NCBI RefSeq assembly: GCF_021018895.1
Contig: NC_079386.1
Location: 9,095,835-9,159,834 of the forward strand
DNA length: 64,000 nt
Source: Seriola aureovittata
Lineage: Eukaryota > Chordata > Actinopteri > Carangiformes > Carangidae
Direction: 5' to 3'
Below are positions 1 through 12,300 of this stretch, piece by piece. Each line of letters starts with the position of its first letter. Within the stretch, counting starts at the first letter, position 1. Made by a program: the position numbers and the translations under genes. The notes under the pieces were generated by a model that saw only the letters and a program-made list of their open reading frames with translations, was not told the DNA's origin and did not search any database.

Positions 1-3000
1 TGCATTCATTTACATTTTTGGGTGTGTATGTTACACATCCTCAAGGGGATCAACGATTGGGGGGAATGTGATTACAATATCTGTTTTGCACGTGAGAACA
101 AATCTATTTTCGGGGAGAAGACTGGGGTTCAATCTCTTCGACGCTCATTGCCATTCCGTCTGACACACATTCACACTCGCTGCTAGTGTTGTTGCTAAAC
201 AGAGAGCTCAGCGGAGGACCTTGAAGCTTCATGCCGGGAAAATTGGACCCAGGGGAGGGGGTGGCAGGGACTGATGTCAGACTTCAAGAGCCACTAGAAG
301 CACCTGGGTTTTCAATGACATTAGCATCAGTGTTGTTTGGTAGCGAGAGACTGAGGGACCATGACACCTGAAGGGGTGGCATTGAAAGACAACAATGAAA
401 ACAGAAAGGAGCCGAATGGGATGTGGCAAAAATTTTAATTTCACATTCTGGCATTGAGTGCAAATACTCCTGGGATGTAAAATTAAGACCAAGGATTACA
501 TAATAAACAATGATATCAAAATTCCACTCTGTCAAAAAGGACTCTTGAAATTTTCTACTGCTGAAACCATTCATGCCAAAAAAAAAAAAAAAGAAAGGTG
601 AATAACCACTCTCAACCATTCCATATTTCTCTTCATCTAATCACATTTTGTGTTTTTAATAGAGGGATTTTTTTTACAGTGCAGTGAAGATTATTGATTT
701 TTCCTGAGTCCTACGGTGTAAATTTGGAAGCCTGGCCAATCAAAACCAGTGGAGGTAGCGTGGGCCTAAGTGGATTAGACTAGCAGGGATGGTGGAGGGG
801 GGACTCTGGAGGGAGAAACCAAAGCTCTGGTGGCTTCAATAAACCCACTCTGTGAACCAGGAAAAAGATGGAAGACGGAGACACTTTTTTCACCCTCTCT
901 CACCCTCCTGTTTTAAGCAGATAAGCTGCTTCCAGGGTCTTAGTTATGCTGTGTAGAACCCACAACACGAAATGGAAACTTTTGACAAGGCAAAGAAAAG
1001 CTGAGATGTCTGCTCCACATGTTGTCTTTTTCTCTATTGACGTGAGGGATTTGGGGATGTTTGGAGTGGTCAGTGTTGGGGAGCATTACAAAAAGCCTCT
1101 GTGATGTGATATAGTGAGCATGTCACTAATCACACATGGGTTTTAGTGAAGACATGGACTCATTTTTGTAAAAGTCTTGCATTGCAAGCATTGCACTAAG
1201 GCAGAAATGGCTATGCCGGGATGAGTAACTGGCAGCCACACTATGAAGCCTTTGAGTTTGCCTAAAAGATTTAGGAGGTCTCTTTCTTGTATGTGTTGTA
1301 AGTGACAATTATGTTAGGCAATTTATTAGGCAATTGATTAATTTTAACTTTATTAGGCAATTTATGATGCTATATCTCCGTATAACAACTCTGACTGGGG
1401 GCACAGCACAGTGGAAAGTTCTAGTAGTTCATAAGACTTTGAAACTATACAATGAATTGCACAAACCACATTTACAACATCAAAAAGAGCTCCAGAAACA
1501 CTGTACTTAAAATAAACAACCACAACAACACATTACACAATGACAGTAGAGACTGTGGTAGTCTGAATTAGCTAGGGATTTTGGCAACCTATTCTTTCAA
1601 AGATAGTGTCAACATTTGAAACTGTCATGCAACTGTCTCCAGCTCATCTTGATAAAAGTTTCAACACAGTTGGTGTACACAATGTCTTTTCGCCTTAAAG
1701 ATGCTAAAGTGCTAAGAAAACATGGCAACAGAGATGACACTTTGTCCAGAAATTTGGATTAAACTTAAAGAGACATCATCTGCCCTTGGTGGGATATTTG
1801 GGGTGCTCCATATTCAGTCCTCTGAGACTTTGCAGCTCTCGGACAAGGGCACTGGATTCCTCGAGGGAGATTCTTTTTGACACAGCTGGCCTCATTTGTC
1901 ACATAACAGTCGTTGCACCACAACGGGTGCAGCACTGCATTTTAAGGGAATCAGAGGACCTGATTTTGTTTGGTCACTGACAACCAACCACAACCACGCC
2001 TACTTCTAAATGAAGCCCCTTTGCTCTGCTGCCGCAGTCTTTTCCTTAAACATGTCATCCCTATGATAACCAGCGATATGAAATCCTTTTAAACTGGCAC
2101 AGTACAATGTCAGGGCCTGTGTCTGATAATGACGCTCATAATTTGCAGGTTTTCTATGCAGTGATCGCAAATCATTCATTATCACTCTAATAATTGCTTT
2201 AAAAAGTGAATTTGATCGGGTTGTTAATCATTACTAGTGGCTCAATTATTCTTCTCCAGCCACTGGAAATTCCCTTCAAACCCTTCTTGCCCATAATCTG
2301 TTTTAGACTACTCTTCCCCTACCCACCAATTTGCAACTCCTCAGAGATATAGAACTGAGGGTGATCAGTGTGCCAGCACATTCAGCTCTGAGGTCAGTTA
2401 AGGGAAAAGAGAGAAGTCTATTATTTTGGATTTTCTAAGTATCTCAAGTATCTCTTATCTTTACTTACAGTTTGAATATATCTATCCCTCATTAACAACA
2501 AGTACCATTTTGTTAGACCTTCTTCTCTGTTTTAATGGGGGTAATTCTAAGCATGCATATTTCAATGTGCTATTAAACAAGTGTTTTATAAGGGCACTCA
2601 CAGCCCATATACTATATACTGGTATTGATGGTATTGGTTTGGTAAATTACAGAGTAAGCTGGGATGGCACAAGCTGAGAAAAATCACATGTATACTACAC
2701 ACGCTCTCAACAGAGCCATTACTTGTGCCATCTATCCTCTTTCCTCTTGATTATACATTGCAGATTCATTTCAGCCATTTCTTTGGGGGGATTTCCGGCT
2801 CTCTTTTCTCGGTGGCACATGGAAATGTGTGCATGCACGCACACACAGAAACAGAGAGGGAAAGCAAAAGAGAGAGAGAGTCCTGTCTCTAAAACGGCTG
2901 CAGGACTGAGTGGCCACTAATTGGAAATCAAAAGCAATGAAGCTGGAAGGCAGCCGAGAAGGAACCTCCAGCGCCTGTTGTCGGTCAATTTAGACCATGA

Positions 3001-4369
3001 CAAAAAAGACCCTGTTCCTTGTGTCACCATTTAACCTATTCACCAGTGTGGAATGGGAGCAGCTGTTTTTTTTTACAGTACCACATAATGGGACAAAATG
3101 GCTCTGGCTGGCCAGGCTCCAGCTTGCTGCAAAAAGGCCTCAATGCAGAGAGAAAAGGGAGGAAGTGTGAAACAGACATTGCAAAAGAGAGAACAGTGCT
3201 GTCATGTTATCAGCGATACTGAGAGAGTTTGCACCCTTCCATCTGAGCTGATATAAACATTACTTCTTTTTTTCTGTTACAACAAAGAATTAGAGAGGCA
3301 CTGACAGAAGCTACAGATGGCCTCGGCTCACACAGACTGCAGAAGTATCTAGAAGTTTACACAAGTCAGACAAGAGACCAGATCGGCTCCAAAACTAAGG
3401 CTGTTCTTTGAGGGAAAAAAAAAAAAAAAAAATTGCTCACTTGTTTTTAATCTCTCTTCAAGTTGAGGTGTGAATAAGTACTTTGTGAGTGACAGCATGA
3501 TGAGCGCCGTTACACAAACTCCAAACTTCATCAGGCGGTTGTCAGACTCAGCGCTGTCCGGTTTAAAGGCCGCTCAGGCATGACAGTGAGGGAACGAGGT
3601 ATGCTTATGTTAGCACTGCAGCAGATGTTCTGTTCTTGTTGCAGCTGTCTCTTGTTTCAAAACAGGAGTGCTGTGTTTCTGTATATCTCAATCCCCAGAT
3701 CCTCAATACTCCCTTTTCTTTTTTCCCCCTCAGGTCAGACTAGAGTCAAATTGAATGATGGCAGATAGGCTAATTACTAAATGACTTGACATATGAAATA
3801 ATTTAGTATTGTAAACCCTTTTTTTCCCCCCTAACTGACTGGAAGCTCGTCTTTATCATATAGAGTTTAAACATATCAGCATGTTATTGAAATGATACAG
3901 AGATAATATTTTCACACCCTGATACCATCTGCTATAATGTAAGAGTGCGGATAGAAAAATATATATATATATATTAAATAAAAGAACAGAGCGAAATCAA
4001 ATGCAGCCATGGTCTGATGTATCTTCCCGGGGGCCTTGCCCACCCTCTTGTGTTCGGGGAAAAAAAGCACTGAGGGGATTTAAAGGACTTTTTCAAATGC
4101 AGCTTCTTTTTTTTAAAATTCTGCCAGGCAGACCTTGATGAGTGATCAGAAGTTGGGGAGATCAGAGACCCGTGGGCTCTGTGCTGAGTTCTGACCCTGA
4201 GTTCAGCTACATAGAGGTGGGATAAAGACTCTCTTGCCTGAGGAGAAGTAGACGGAAGGACAGAATAGAAAGAAATAAATAAAAAGAGGGAGAGGCAATA
4301 GCCTTGATGCCTCTAGCAGCGCAGCACCGGCATGGCCCTTCATATCAGCCACTTGTGAAGACGAGGGAC
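1..4369. other. Unique non-coding DNA
   Basis: No gene seen. Contains A-runs at 578-592 and 3414-3431, an (AT)n at 3959-3974, and three close copies of TTAGGCAATT at 1314-1363. Around 2140-2275 is an ATTA-rich stretch (CATTATCACTCTAATAATTG) that could be a small regulatory element. All reading frames are short and cross low-complexity tracts. Confidence 0.6.
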
Positions 4370-4394
4370 GGGGGGGGGGGGGGGGGGGGGGGGG
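4370..4394 (+). repeat. Poly-G run (25 G)
   Basis: Uninterrupted G run; could form G-quadruplex structures, and its length in the assembly may be unreliable. Confidence 0.9.
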
Positions 4395-4589
4395 CGGAGA
4401 CCCTACAGGCAGTCGTATGTTGGCTGGCGCGATCAAGCCCGGCTAAAAGAGGCCTGGATTGGAGTGGTACCTGCAGGCTGCGTTGTGAGTGGTGTGAGAG
4501 GCAAAAACAGAGCTTTAATGATGTTTGACACTTCACTCTCTACTCACAAATCAGGTTCCTAAACACTGGCCTCTCGCAACAGTGAAACC

Positions 4590-5060
4590 ATTAACACAGG
4601 TCACGAGGACAAGCTTTACAATTGACTGCGTTTCCAGCTGAAAATTCGTCAGGTCTAAGATCACAGTCATTTATGATCTCATTGCTCCGTAAACACTCAC
4701 GCTGACTGTCTAAAAAGCTCATACAAAGGAGTCTTTTAAATCTCTGACTCAAATAGATAATTAGATATAATGAGTAAACAATGTGGCCGCAAGATGCGAG
4801 CGTGCTTATTGCTTTTTAATTGTGTTTCCCTCTGTGCGCCGAGCCCCGCTCTAAGAGCTCAGGTACCTGTGTGTGCGTTGGCCCATGCAAGGCCAGGTGC
4901 AGTCATTACCACGGGACAGATGGATCAGCAGAAGTTGCACTCGTTTCACTTGCAAGGCAACACGGTGGCTGCCATATGTAGGCTCATCATTAAAATTGAC
5001 CTTTGACCTTCCACCGGGTGCCAGTCATTCTAATGGAGTTAATTAAGAGTGTCCACCAGT
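4590..5060. other. Candidate conserved non-coding block
   Basis: Balanced composition without simple repeats, rich in homeodomain-like cores (TAGATAATTAGATATAATGA at 4754-4773, GTTAATTAAG near 5038-5047) and holding the DR1 site. No sustained reading frame with codon character. A regulatory role is inference from appearance. Confidence 0.3.
4997..5009 (-). promoter_or_regulatory. Perfect DR1 nuclear-receptor-type site
   Basis: TGACCTTTGACCT on the plus strand is AGGTCA-A-AGGTCA on the minus strand, the consensus direct repeat with 1-nt spacing bound by RXR heterodimers, HNF4 and COUP-TF-type receptors. It lies in a balanced-composition block (4590-5060) next to homeodomain-like TTAATTAA. Function is inferred; a single site can occur by chance. 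Confidence 0.35.
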
Positions 5061-7068
5061 GTGTAGGATGTGGTATTTTCCCTGTGTTTGTGGATGTTAT
5101 TGGTTTGTGAAGAAAGTAATACTGGTGTTTGTGCGTGTGTACTGTATTTCCGTGTGTGACATGCTTTATGTGTTTACATCCGTTCATGTGTATTAGAAAG
5201 CTTGGGTGCCTGTGCCTTTTATATATGTGCGTGACCATGTCATCGTGCGCATGCGTGTGACTCCGGTGTCAGACGTGTTTAAGTTTGGGAGCTCCTTTTA
5301 ATATTGCCAATGCAGCTCCTTTGAAAATTCATTAAAGTGCTTCGACCCCTCTGCCATCTGTGTGAGCGAGAGGGAGAGAGGCGAGTGAGGGAAGCAGCTG
5401 GGGAGAGCGGGAAGATGAAAATTCTGACATGGGCAAAAGCATGCGGGCAAGCCCCTGGACACAGAATGAAGAGCCACTGATATGCCAGCTTTGAACTGCT
5501 ATTTATTTATTCCTAGACCTTATGTGAAGCTTGGATTCAAATTTAGATTCATAGATAAAGACTGGGCTGGGATCACATCTTGCTGTGGATAAAATTTGAA
5601 AGAGGGCAAGTGTTATGTAACCGTGACACTAATAAAAAAATAAAAGAATAAAAAAAAAAAAAAAAAACAATCCCTCAGAGGTCTAATTAAAAATGCTACA
5701 CACATTGCTAAGTGTCAAGCTAAAAAGTAATTAACTCCACAATTACATACGCTATATTACCAGAGAAGAATGCTGCCTGATTATACTAATAAATCTCCAT
5801 TGTTGACGTGAATTGCACATATAAATAAACATAGCCGAGCCAGACCATCATCATCATCAAATACCAGAGTTTAATGACTTAACGCACAATTGGAACCTTT
5901 ATGCCTCCATGTCCAACACTTACCCCTATTTGAGCTCCAATTTAATGACTCATCATCCGCGTGACTCCCCCACAACTACCGACAATAGCTGCAGTAAGGC
6001 ACTTGATTATCATTGTTGCTGGCACTCTTCTTTGGGCTATCTTCAGCTACTGTCATCTTCATGCCAGTTACCTCTCATAATAAAGCAATATCAGTTGCAG
6101 TGTTTATGCCCTGTAATCACTTTCTCCTACACCTGATCTCCTCTTCATAAGCTCAGCGCGCCAACATTATTGCTGTTATAGTCGGAAATATGGAGCTATG
6201 TATTATGCATTAACGATGATCTCCCGGAGGGAAGGCACACACACTTTGATGCCAAGACACACACACTCACACTATCATAGACGATAGACGAATGTCTGTA
6301 GGTATACTGCAAATGCATGCAAGGATGTGCACACATCTCCTTACTTTGTCTTTTTGTCCCACCGACACACACACACACACACATGTCAACACATACACAC
6401 TTCAACATATGCCTCAAAGCATTCGGGTCTAATAGAGGCTGCCCGCACTTTGCCTTGTCTCTCCTTCTCTGACACTAATCAACACCTCTCCTGCTATTAA
6501 AAATTCCTCTCCATGCCTTCTGATCTGCTAACTATCTCATTTACATGACTGGCGCTCAGCTACCAGGCCTGGTGCTGAAGAAGTGTGACGAGGTAAGGTA
6601 GGGCATGGAGGAGGGGCTGATGGGGGGTGAGAAGAAAGAAAGGAGGAGAGGGAAAACAGTTCGGAAAGGGGAAGATGGCTGCTCATGAATACATGTTTGA
6701 GTTGTTTCGGGATTTTACATTTTAGCAGTGATCCGAAATCTTTTGGCATAAACCATTGATATTTTCATGTAAATGTGTGATGGGCTAAAAATAACCCAGC
6801 TAAAATGAGAGTAAGATTTCAAGTTGGTGGGGAAACATCACGCCTCTACTTCCCTCCACCTTTCTTTTTTCTCCTTGTACGCTTCCCTCCTCTCTTTCTC
6901 CTCTTGGCTGACTTTGTGCAGCGCCGTGGGGCTTCCAGTGAGCCTGAGCCTCTTGGCAAGAACTGCAAGCTGAGCTGTGGCATTGAAGAGGCTGCGATGG
7001 TGCATCCAGACGATGGGTGTAGTTGGGCAGGAACACAGGGGTGGAGAGAGAGAGAAGTGGTCAGCGAA

Positions 7069-7073
<5 letters not shown>

Positions 7074-7101
<28 letters not shown>
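7074..7101 (+). repeat. (GA)n microsatellite
   Basis: Fourteen GA units in a longer purine-rich context. Confidence 0.9.
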
Positions 7102-7106
<5 letters not shown>

Positions 7107-7343
7107 AGAAAGATGGGGAAGTTGTGGGAACCATAGTAGGTGGTTTCAATCATTCTGATGCCATCTGTTCCACTCCATTTTTCGCACCGACAGTGGATAT
7201 TTTCCCCGGTGAGATGAGAGGAGTCTGTGTGCAAGTGTGCGTACGACAATGAGAGAGCACAGAGCATAATGCATTTATCTTTCACTAACATACCGTATAC
7301 GTCTGAACTGTACAACCGTGGTGTGTGATTGCGTGTGTTAAGG

Positions 7344-7425
7344 CGGAAACTAATGATTATTTTCAGTATTAATTAATCAATTAATGGTCAAATCCAACTA
7401 TATTAGTCTGCTGCAACGATAGTGA
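7344..7425 (-). repeat. Internally deleted scrap of the GCTGCAAC MITE family
   Basis: AACTAATGATTATTTTCAGT and TTAATTAATCAATTAATGGTC resemble the inner terminal region of the 48 kb element in reverse orientation, and GCTGCAACGATAG at 7411-7423 resembles the opposite end. Only about 80 bp remain. Call rests on motif resemblance. Confidence 0.4.
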
Positions 7426-8774
7426 CGATAGATTATGTGCCGTTCACGTATATGTTCATGTTTTACGAAGGGTTTAACCTGAGTTATGCCTAAGGCAATG
7501 ACGGCAATCATATCACATCCATACAGGGAAAGCAGTATACAGCTGTTAATCATTTTCTTTTTAACGTAGTGGTCTCGGATCAATGGCCAATAAACTAGTT
7601 CAGGTATCAGAATCAGTATCAGGAAGGAAAAAAATTGTATAGTAACATCTCTAACAATGTTTACCATGATCACCAACTTAGTTTATTTTGTTGCTAACAA
7701 TTTTCTTAGCACTAAACACAAAGTACAGCTGAGGCTGATGGGAAAGTCATCACACATTTTGTAGTATTGGGCAAACAGAAATTGACCTGACGATGGCATC
7801 TAGATGAAAAGCGGGAGTGTGATCCAAATTTGAATGTCTGTAACAAATCTGCAATACATCCAAACGTTATTGACACACACACACATAACACAACAAATTT
7901 CAACCTCATAGTGGTGCTTTGTTGTTGAGATATGTCAATAGTGTGGAACAAAGTGGTGGATAGACTTAGCAACAGATATTGCCAGTGAGAAATTCTCACA
8001 TTTGAGAAGTACGGCCAGCTAATTTCTTGCAAGTTGTCAAATATATTTCCTGCCATTCAAAATAGCACTAGTATATGTTTATGTATGCGCATCCTATGTC
8101 TGCCCAGTCCCGAGTGTGACTCTGCCTCACCACCCCTCTCCACTCCAGTGATGCAGTGCACCCGGTGTCATCTCTCTGGCTGGGTGCTGGTACCCACATC
8201 CTCTGGGCATTTAACTCATGTTACCTCTCTGCTTAAACATGCATGAAGTTATTACAGTGCTCCCCTTCACCTCCCAGCGCTGACTATCTCTCTATCGTTT
8301 GCTCTTTAAACTGGGTCTTTCGCCGTCGCTTTCTGCCTTCGTCTCTCAATGAGCTCAGCCTTACATTTTTTTTTTTCCCCCCTCCGCCTCCTCCCTTTCC
8401 TCCTCATCTTTTCCCTTTCATTACCTATCCTGCATCACTAATGTCTGTCTTTCTCTGTTTCTCCCTTCTGGATAAAAGCTGGCACTGAGAACCCTTCTTC
8501 ATGTCACCCTGGTTGCTTATATAAAAACCCAACTCTTCAAGATAAAAGGCTACTGAAAATAATACCAGCATTAGGGGTTTCCTTTTTCACAGCGTTTCAG
8601 TTCTGAGGGGTCAGTGAATCTGCGGGAGGTAGAATATTGAATATGAAGATGGGGAAGCGCCAGTGTTTTTCAGCATGTTTGCTCAGTAAACACAGTGTTA
8701 TTGGATCTACAAGGCTGTTATAATGGTTCAGGGAAAAGGCCGCCATCAGCTTATACTGCACCTCAAAAGAAATT

Positions 8775-8792
8775 GGGGGGGGGGGGGGGGGG
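8775..8792 (+). repeat. Poly-G run (18 G)
   Basis: Uninterrupted G run in unique DNA. Confidence 0.9.
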
Positions 8793-9067
8793 AATGGAGG
8801 AAAATTCAGGAGAATGTATAGACTAAGAGTTGTGCTGAAAAAGAGAATAAACTGCAGAGGAGCACCACTTGAAAATAGAAATCAGACATAACAATGGAGA
8901 TATTCATGAATATATGAATAGAGATAAAGCTTTAGGCATTTTATTACTGATATTATCATATGGTGTGTTATTTTGTTGGTCATCAGGTTAGAACTTGCCT
9001 GGCTATAGACTTGAAAAGTCCAAAGCATCAGACGAATTAAATTTTTTGATCAGAGTCTGGTGCTCGA

Positions 9068-9390
9068 TGAAAGTTCAGGAGCTCACAGAAGTTATTACAA
9101 TTCATCCTGAGGGGGGCATGACTGATTGTACAAATATCACCTTCATGGTGGCATTAGATGAAACAAGGCAGCCATTCTCGGGCCTGTTCAAAATTTTGTT
9201 TCCATTACATATAGTAGATGTTGAAATATTTGACAGGAAAAAAGGTTAACCTTGTGGTGGCAAAATTTCATGGCAATCCAACCGACTATTATTTATATTT
9301 ATATGTTATACTGGACCAAAGCAGTGGACCGACCAGTGGACCGACCAGCTGGCATATCGACAATGCCACGGTGGTTAAAAATCTACCCAA
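9068..9390 (+). repeat. Decayed teleost interspersed repeat with internal repeated unit
   Basis: Contains phrases recurring in many fish genomes: GTTATTACAATTCATCCTGA, CAAAATTTCATGGCAATCCA, and ACTGGACCAAAGCAGTGGAC with GTGGACCGACCA in tandem (about 9326-9350). Two related sub-units can be seen: CACCTTCATGGTGGCA near 9138 and TAACCTTGTGGTGGCA near 9247, each near a GTACAAAT or GTTCAAAA-type stretch. No open frame is preserved; two short frames in the segment are incidental. The superfamily is not known to me. Confidence 0.65.
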
Positions 9391-12300
9391 AGATATGTTG
9401 CTGGCCTAACAATAACCATTGCTAATCAAACACTGAGTCAGACGCAGTCTCTACTTTTCTTTGTAAAATCCAAGCGAAGAGCCAAACTTGATATCAATAG
9501 TTGCAATACTCCAACCTCCCAACAAGCTGCACTTTCAGCAATCAGGAAGGTAAACAATAAGGCTACTTGAAGCTTAGAAGTAGTCTGCTGGGACTCAATC
9601 CCACCTAATAGTCTAATTAAAGCCATTGATTGCTTATATAAGCACACATAAGCAGTGGACGCTCCCCACTAACAACCACCCACAGGACTAGTAATTAGCA
9701 CAAATTCTGAGGTATGCTTAACTCAGTCACAGTTTCTCCAAACCTCATTTACTGGGTGGTAGTGTTTTTTTCCATCGACACTCTTTTTCTTGCTTGACCT
9801 TTCCTTGTGGCGCATGCACTGTCAACTCTCCTCTGACAGTCACCGTCGCTCCTGAGCATCTGTGTTCAATCAGCATTCAAATCTCTGACCATTTTTCTTC
9901 CACATGCACAATGGCTCAGATGACTTTTTTTTTTTTCCGGGGGGAGGGGGCTAGCCGGGATACTGGGCTTTGCCGGATACCTTTGTGAGCGCTGTCTGGA
10001 TTTGATGGGCCCCCAGCGAGATCCATTATCAAGATCACAAAAAGTCAGACATTTTACCTCTTTGGGCTCTCTGAGGCGTGATTTTATGTCCGACTGTTTG
10101 TGAGTTGTGACTGTTGAACTTACTGAAGGGGAACCATATTTAATGAATACTGGCTCTCCCAAGAAGATGAATAGGTTTCTTTGAAGTGAATTATGTGATA
10201 TAAATATAGTGCGCTCCAATAGAGGACAACACCTGTCACCTGCCGATATATGTCTGAGCGTTTTTCTCCTGCAATGCAAGTTTTATCTTTCAGAAAGGAG
10301 AGCAACATGATGACAACTGACTACTGATGTTTTAGAAAAAGATCAAACAATCATATTTCAGTGCATTTTATTTCTTTTCTTTTTTTTATCTACTTAGACA
10401 ATTGGAAAGTAAACAGAGTAAGAACTGCTACAGCCCAGGAGGAAAACGGTATTATCCAGTCATAATCCAGTGAGGTTACGCATGGCATAAGAGCGAGGGG
10501 ACTTAACCAGACAGCTATCTCAGTGGACAGAAGGGCAGATTTATTTGAATGATGCAGCAATGGATCCTCACAGTGTGAGTTAAATGCTAACGATAAGGAA
10601 ACCTAGGTTAAGCCTCTGTGAAAATAATAATAAAAAAAGAGGGAATATGAATTGTGAATTGATCACAGACAATGAAATTTAGTGACAGAGGTCAAGAGGA
10701 TTGTTTTGGCGCAATGTGGGATGACAGTGCTGTCATGAAAATTCATTGGCGAGGACACAACTGGTTTTCACAGCACTTAAAGTGTAGAGTAAAAAAAAAA
10801 AGAAAAAGAAAAGCTGGATGATTTTATAATACAAGGAGAAATAGCTGAATAGAGAAGACAGAAGCTGAACAAGAAGTGCCTGACACTGTTTCTAAGGTTA
10901 CACAGAGTAACATTATATTCAGAGACCACAGAATAGTAGAAGGTTGGTTAGGACATGTTGAATAAAAGAAAAAAGAAAAAACCCATGGAAAATAGAGGTG
11001 AGATTCTGTGGCAGCTGTCTCTGCCTTAGATTGTTTTTTTATTTTCTAATGTCACCAATGCATAGAACCACATGATGATACATACTGTACACCTGACCCC
11101 AAAGTTGCTATAGCCACAAGCAAGAACCCATCTTGGTGTGTCTTACACAAAAGAGCCCTACCCTGGCAAACCCACTGTACAATACACTATTGATTCAAAC
11201 TAATTAAGTAGAAAAGTCCCCATTATGTACAGAGCATCACCTGCTGTGTGTCACACAATGCATCTTTCTGCAATTCCCATAACTTTCATCTGGCCTATGA
11301 ACAGGTTGAGCACTGAATGCAGTTTGATTTTGCAAAATGCCTGCTGTAGACCAACAGTGGGCCTACACAATGCCTAATCACTTGTGTGCACCATATGAGA
11401 GAGAAGAGGGAGGTTTGTATATACTGGCAGAGAAAAGACCTGTATTACGGCTGAGCCGGGCGCTAAGCTGCGTCCAGGTGTTCGCCTCTTTCCAGGTGGC
11501 CATGTAATACTCTCGCCGACCCAGATCATGGCAATCATGGAGCTGGCAGGGATGGCTTACTGCCGACATCAGTGTAGTGCCCGGGTAATATGCCAAGTTG
11601 GCAGCGACATGCCTGAAAAGCAGGCGGGCAAACAGGCAGAGAGACTCTAACACTTCTGAAGTGGAAAGATGGTTGAGAACCTTTCATTTTCCTTTCAGAA
11701 TTCATGAGAATGGCACAGTCTGGTACAAGGCCTCTGTGCTTTCTTTAACTTGTCAGTGTCACGAGTGGTGGTGGTGGCACATCATGATCTCAGCTCTGAT
11801 AAGTGATTTATCATCTCTTATACTGTACCCCAATACCCTGTGCTGTCTCAGTCTTCATACATTATTTTGAAATCGTTTTGTTGTTGGACTCGTGTCATGT
11901 TTCAGTGACCCACAGCTCGGCCACCTACAAGCATATCTCCTGCCAAGGATTTTTGACATGCTATATCATGTTCACTCAAAAATCCTCAGCCAGAGAGATG
12001 ATCTTTATTAGCCCAGGAAGCCAGAGTTATATGTAGCCCAACTCTGGCCTGTAGTGTCTGGGTGCTGTGTGCTCCACAGTGTAAGTAGCTTGGCTGGCAG
12101 GCAGCCATAGACAAGCGCTGTGTTTCTGCTTGCCATCCTCTCATTTGACTGCATGGTAATTACTGTCTCAATGCGGTAAGAAAAAGCAGCTTTTGGTAGA
12201 AGGATTGAGAGAGAAAAGGGAAAAATGTGAGGGTGTGTGGCTTAGCAGCTTAATGAACATGTCAGATGTATTTAAACAAATGGATTACCACATCTGTACA

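Larger units (their letters stand above)
5061..9067. other. Unique non-coding DNA with simple repeats
   Basis: No gene seen. Holds an A-rich run (about 5634-5667), (AC)n at 6365-6383, (GA)n at 7074-7101, a C/T-rich stretch at 8366-8412 and an 18-nt G-run at 8775-8792. Reading frames across the GA and CT tracts encode only low-complexity sequence. Confidence 0.6.

Noticed and set aside
6838..7252. Overlapping frames on both strands across the GA tract
   Set aside because: Arg-Glu and Ser-Leu repeats from (GA)n; no coding character.
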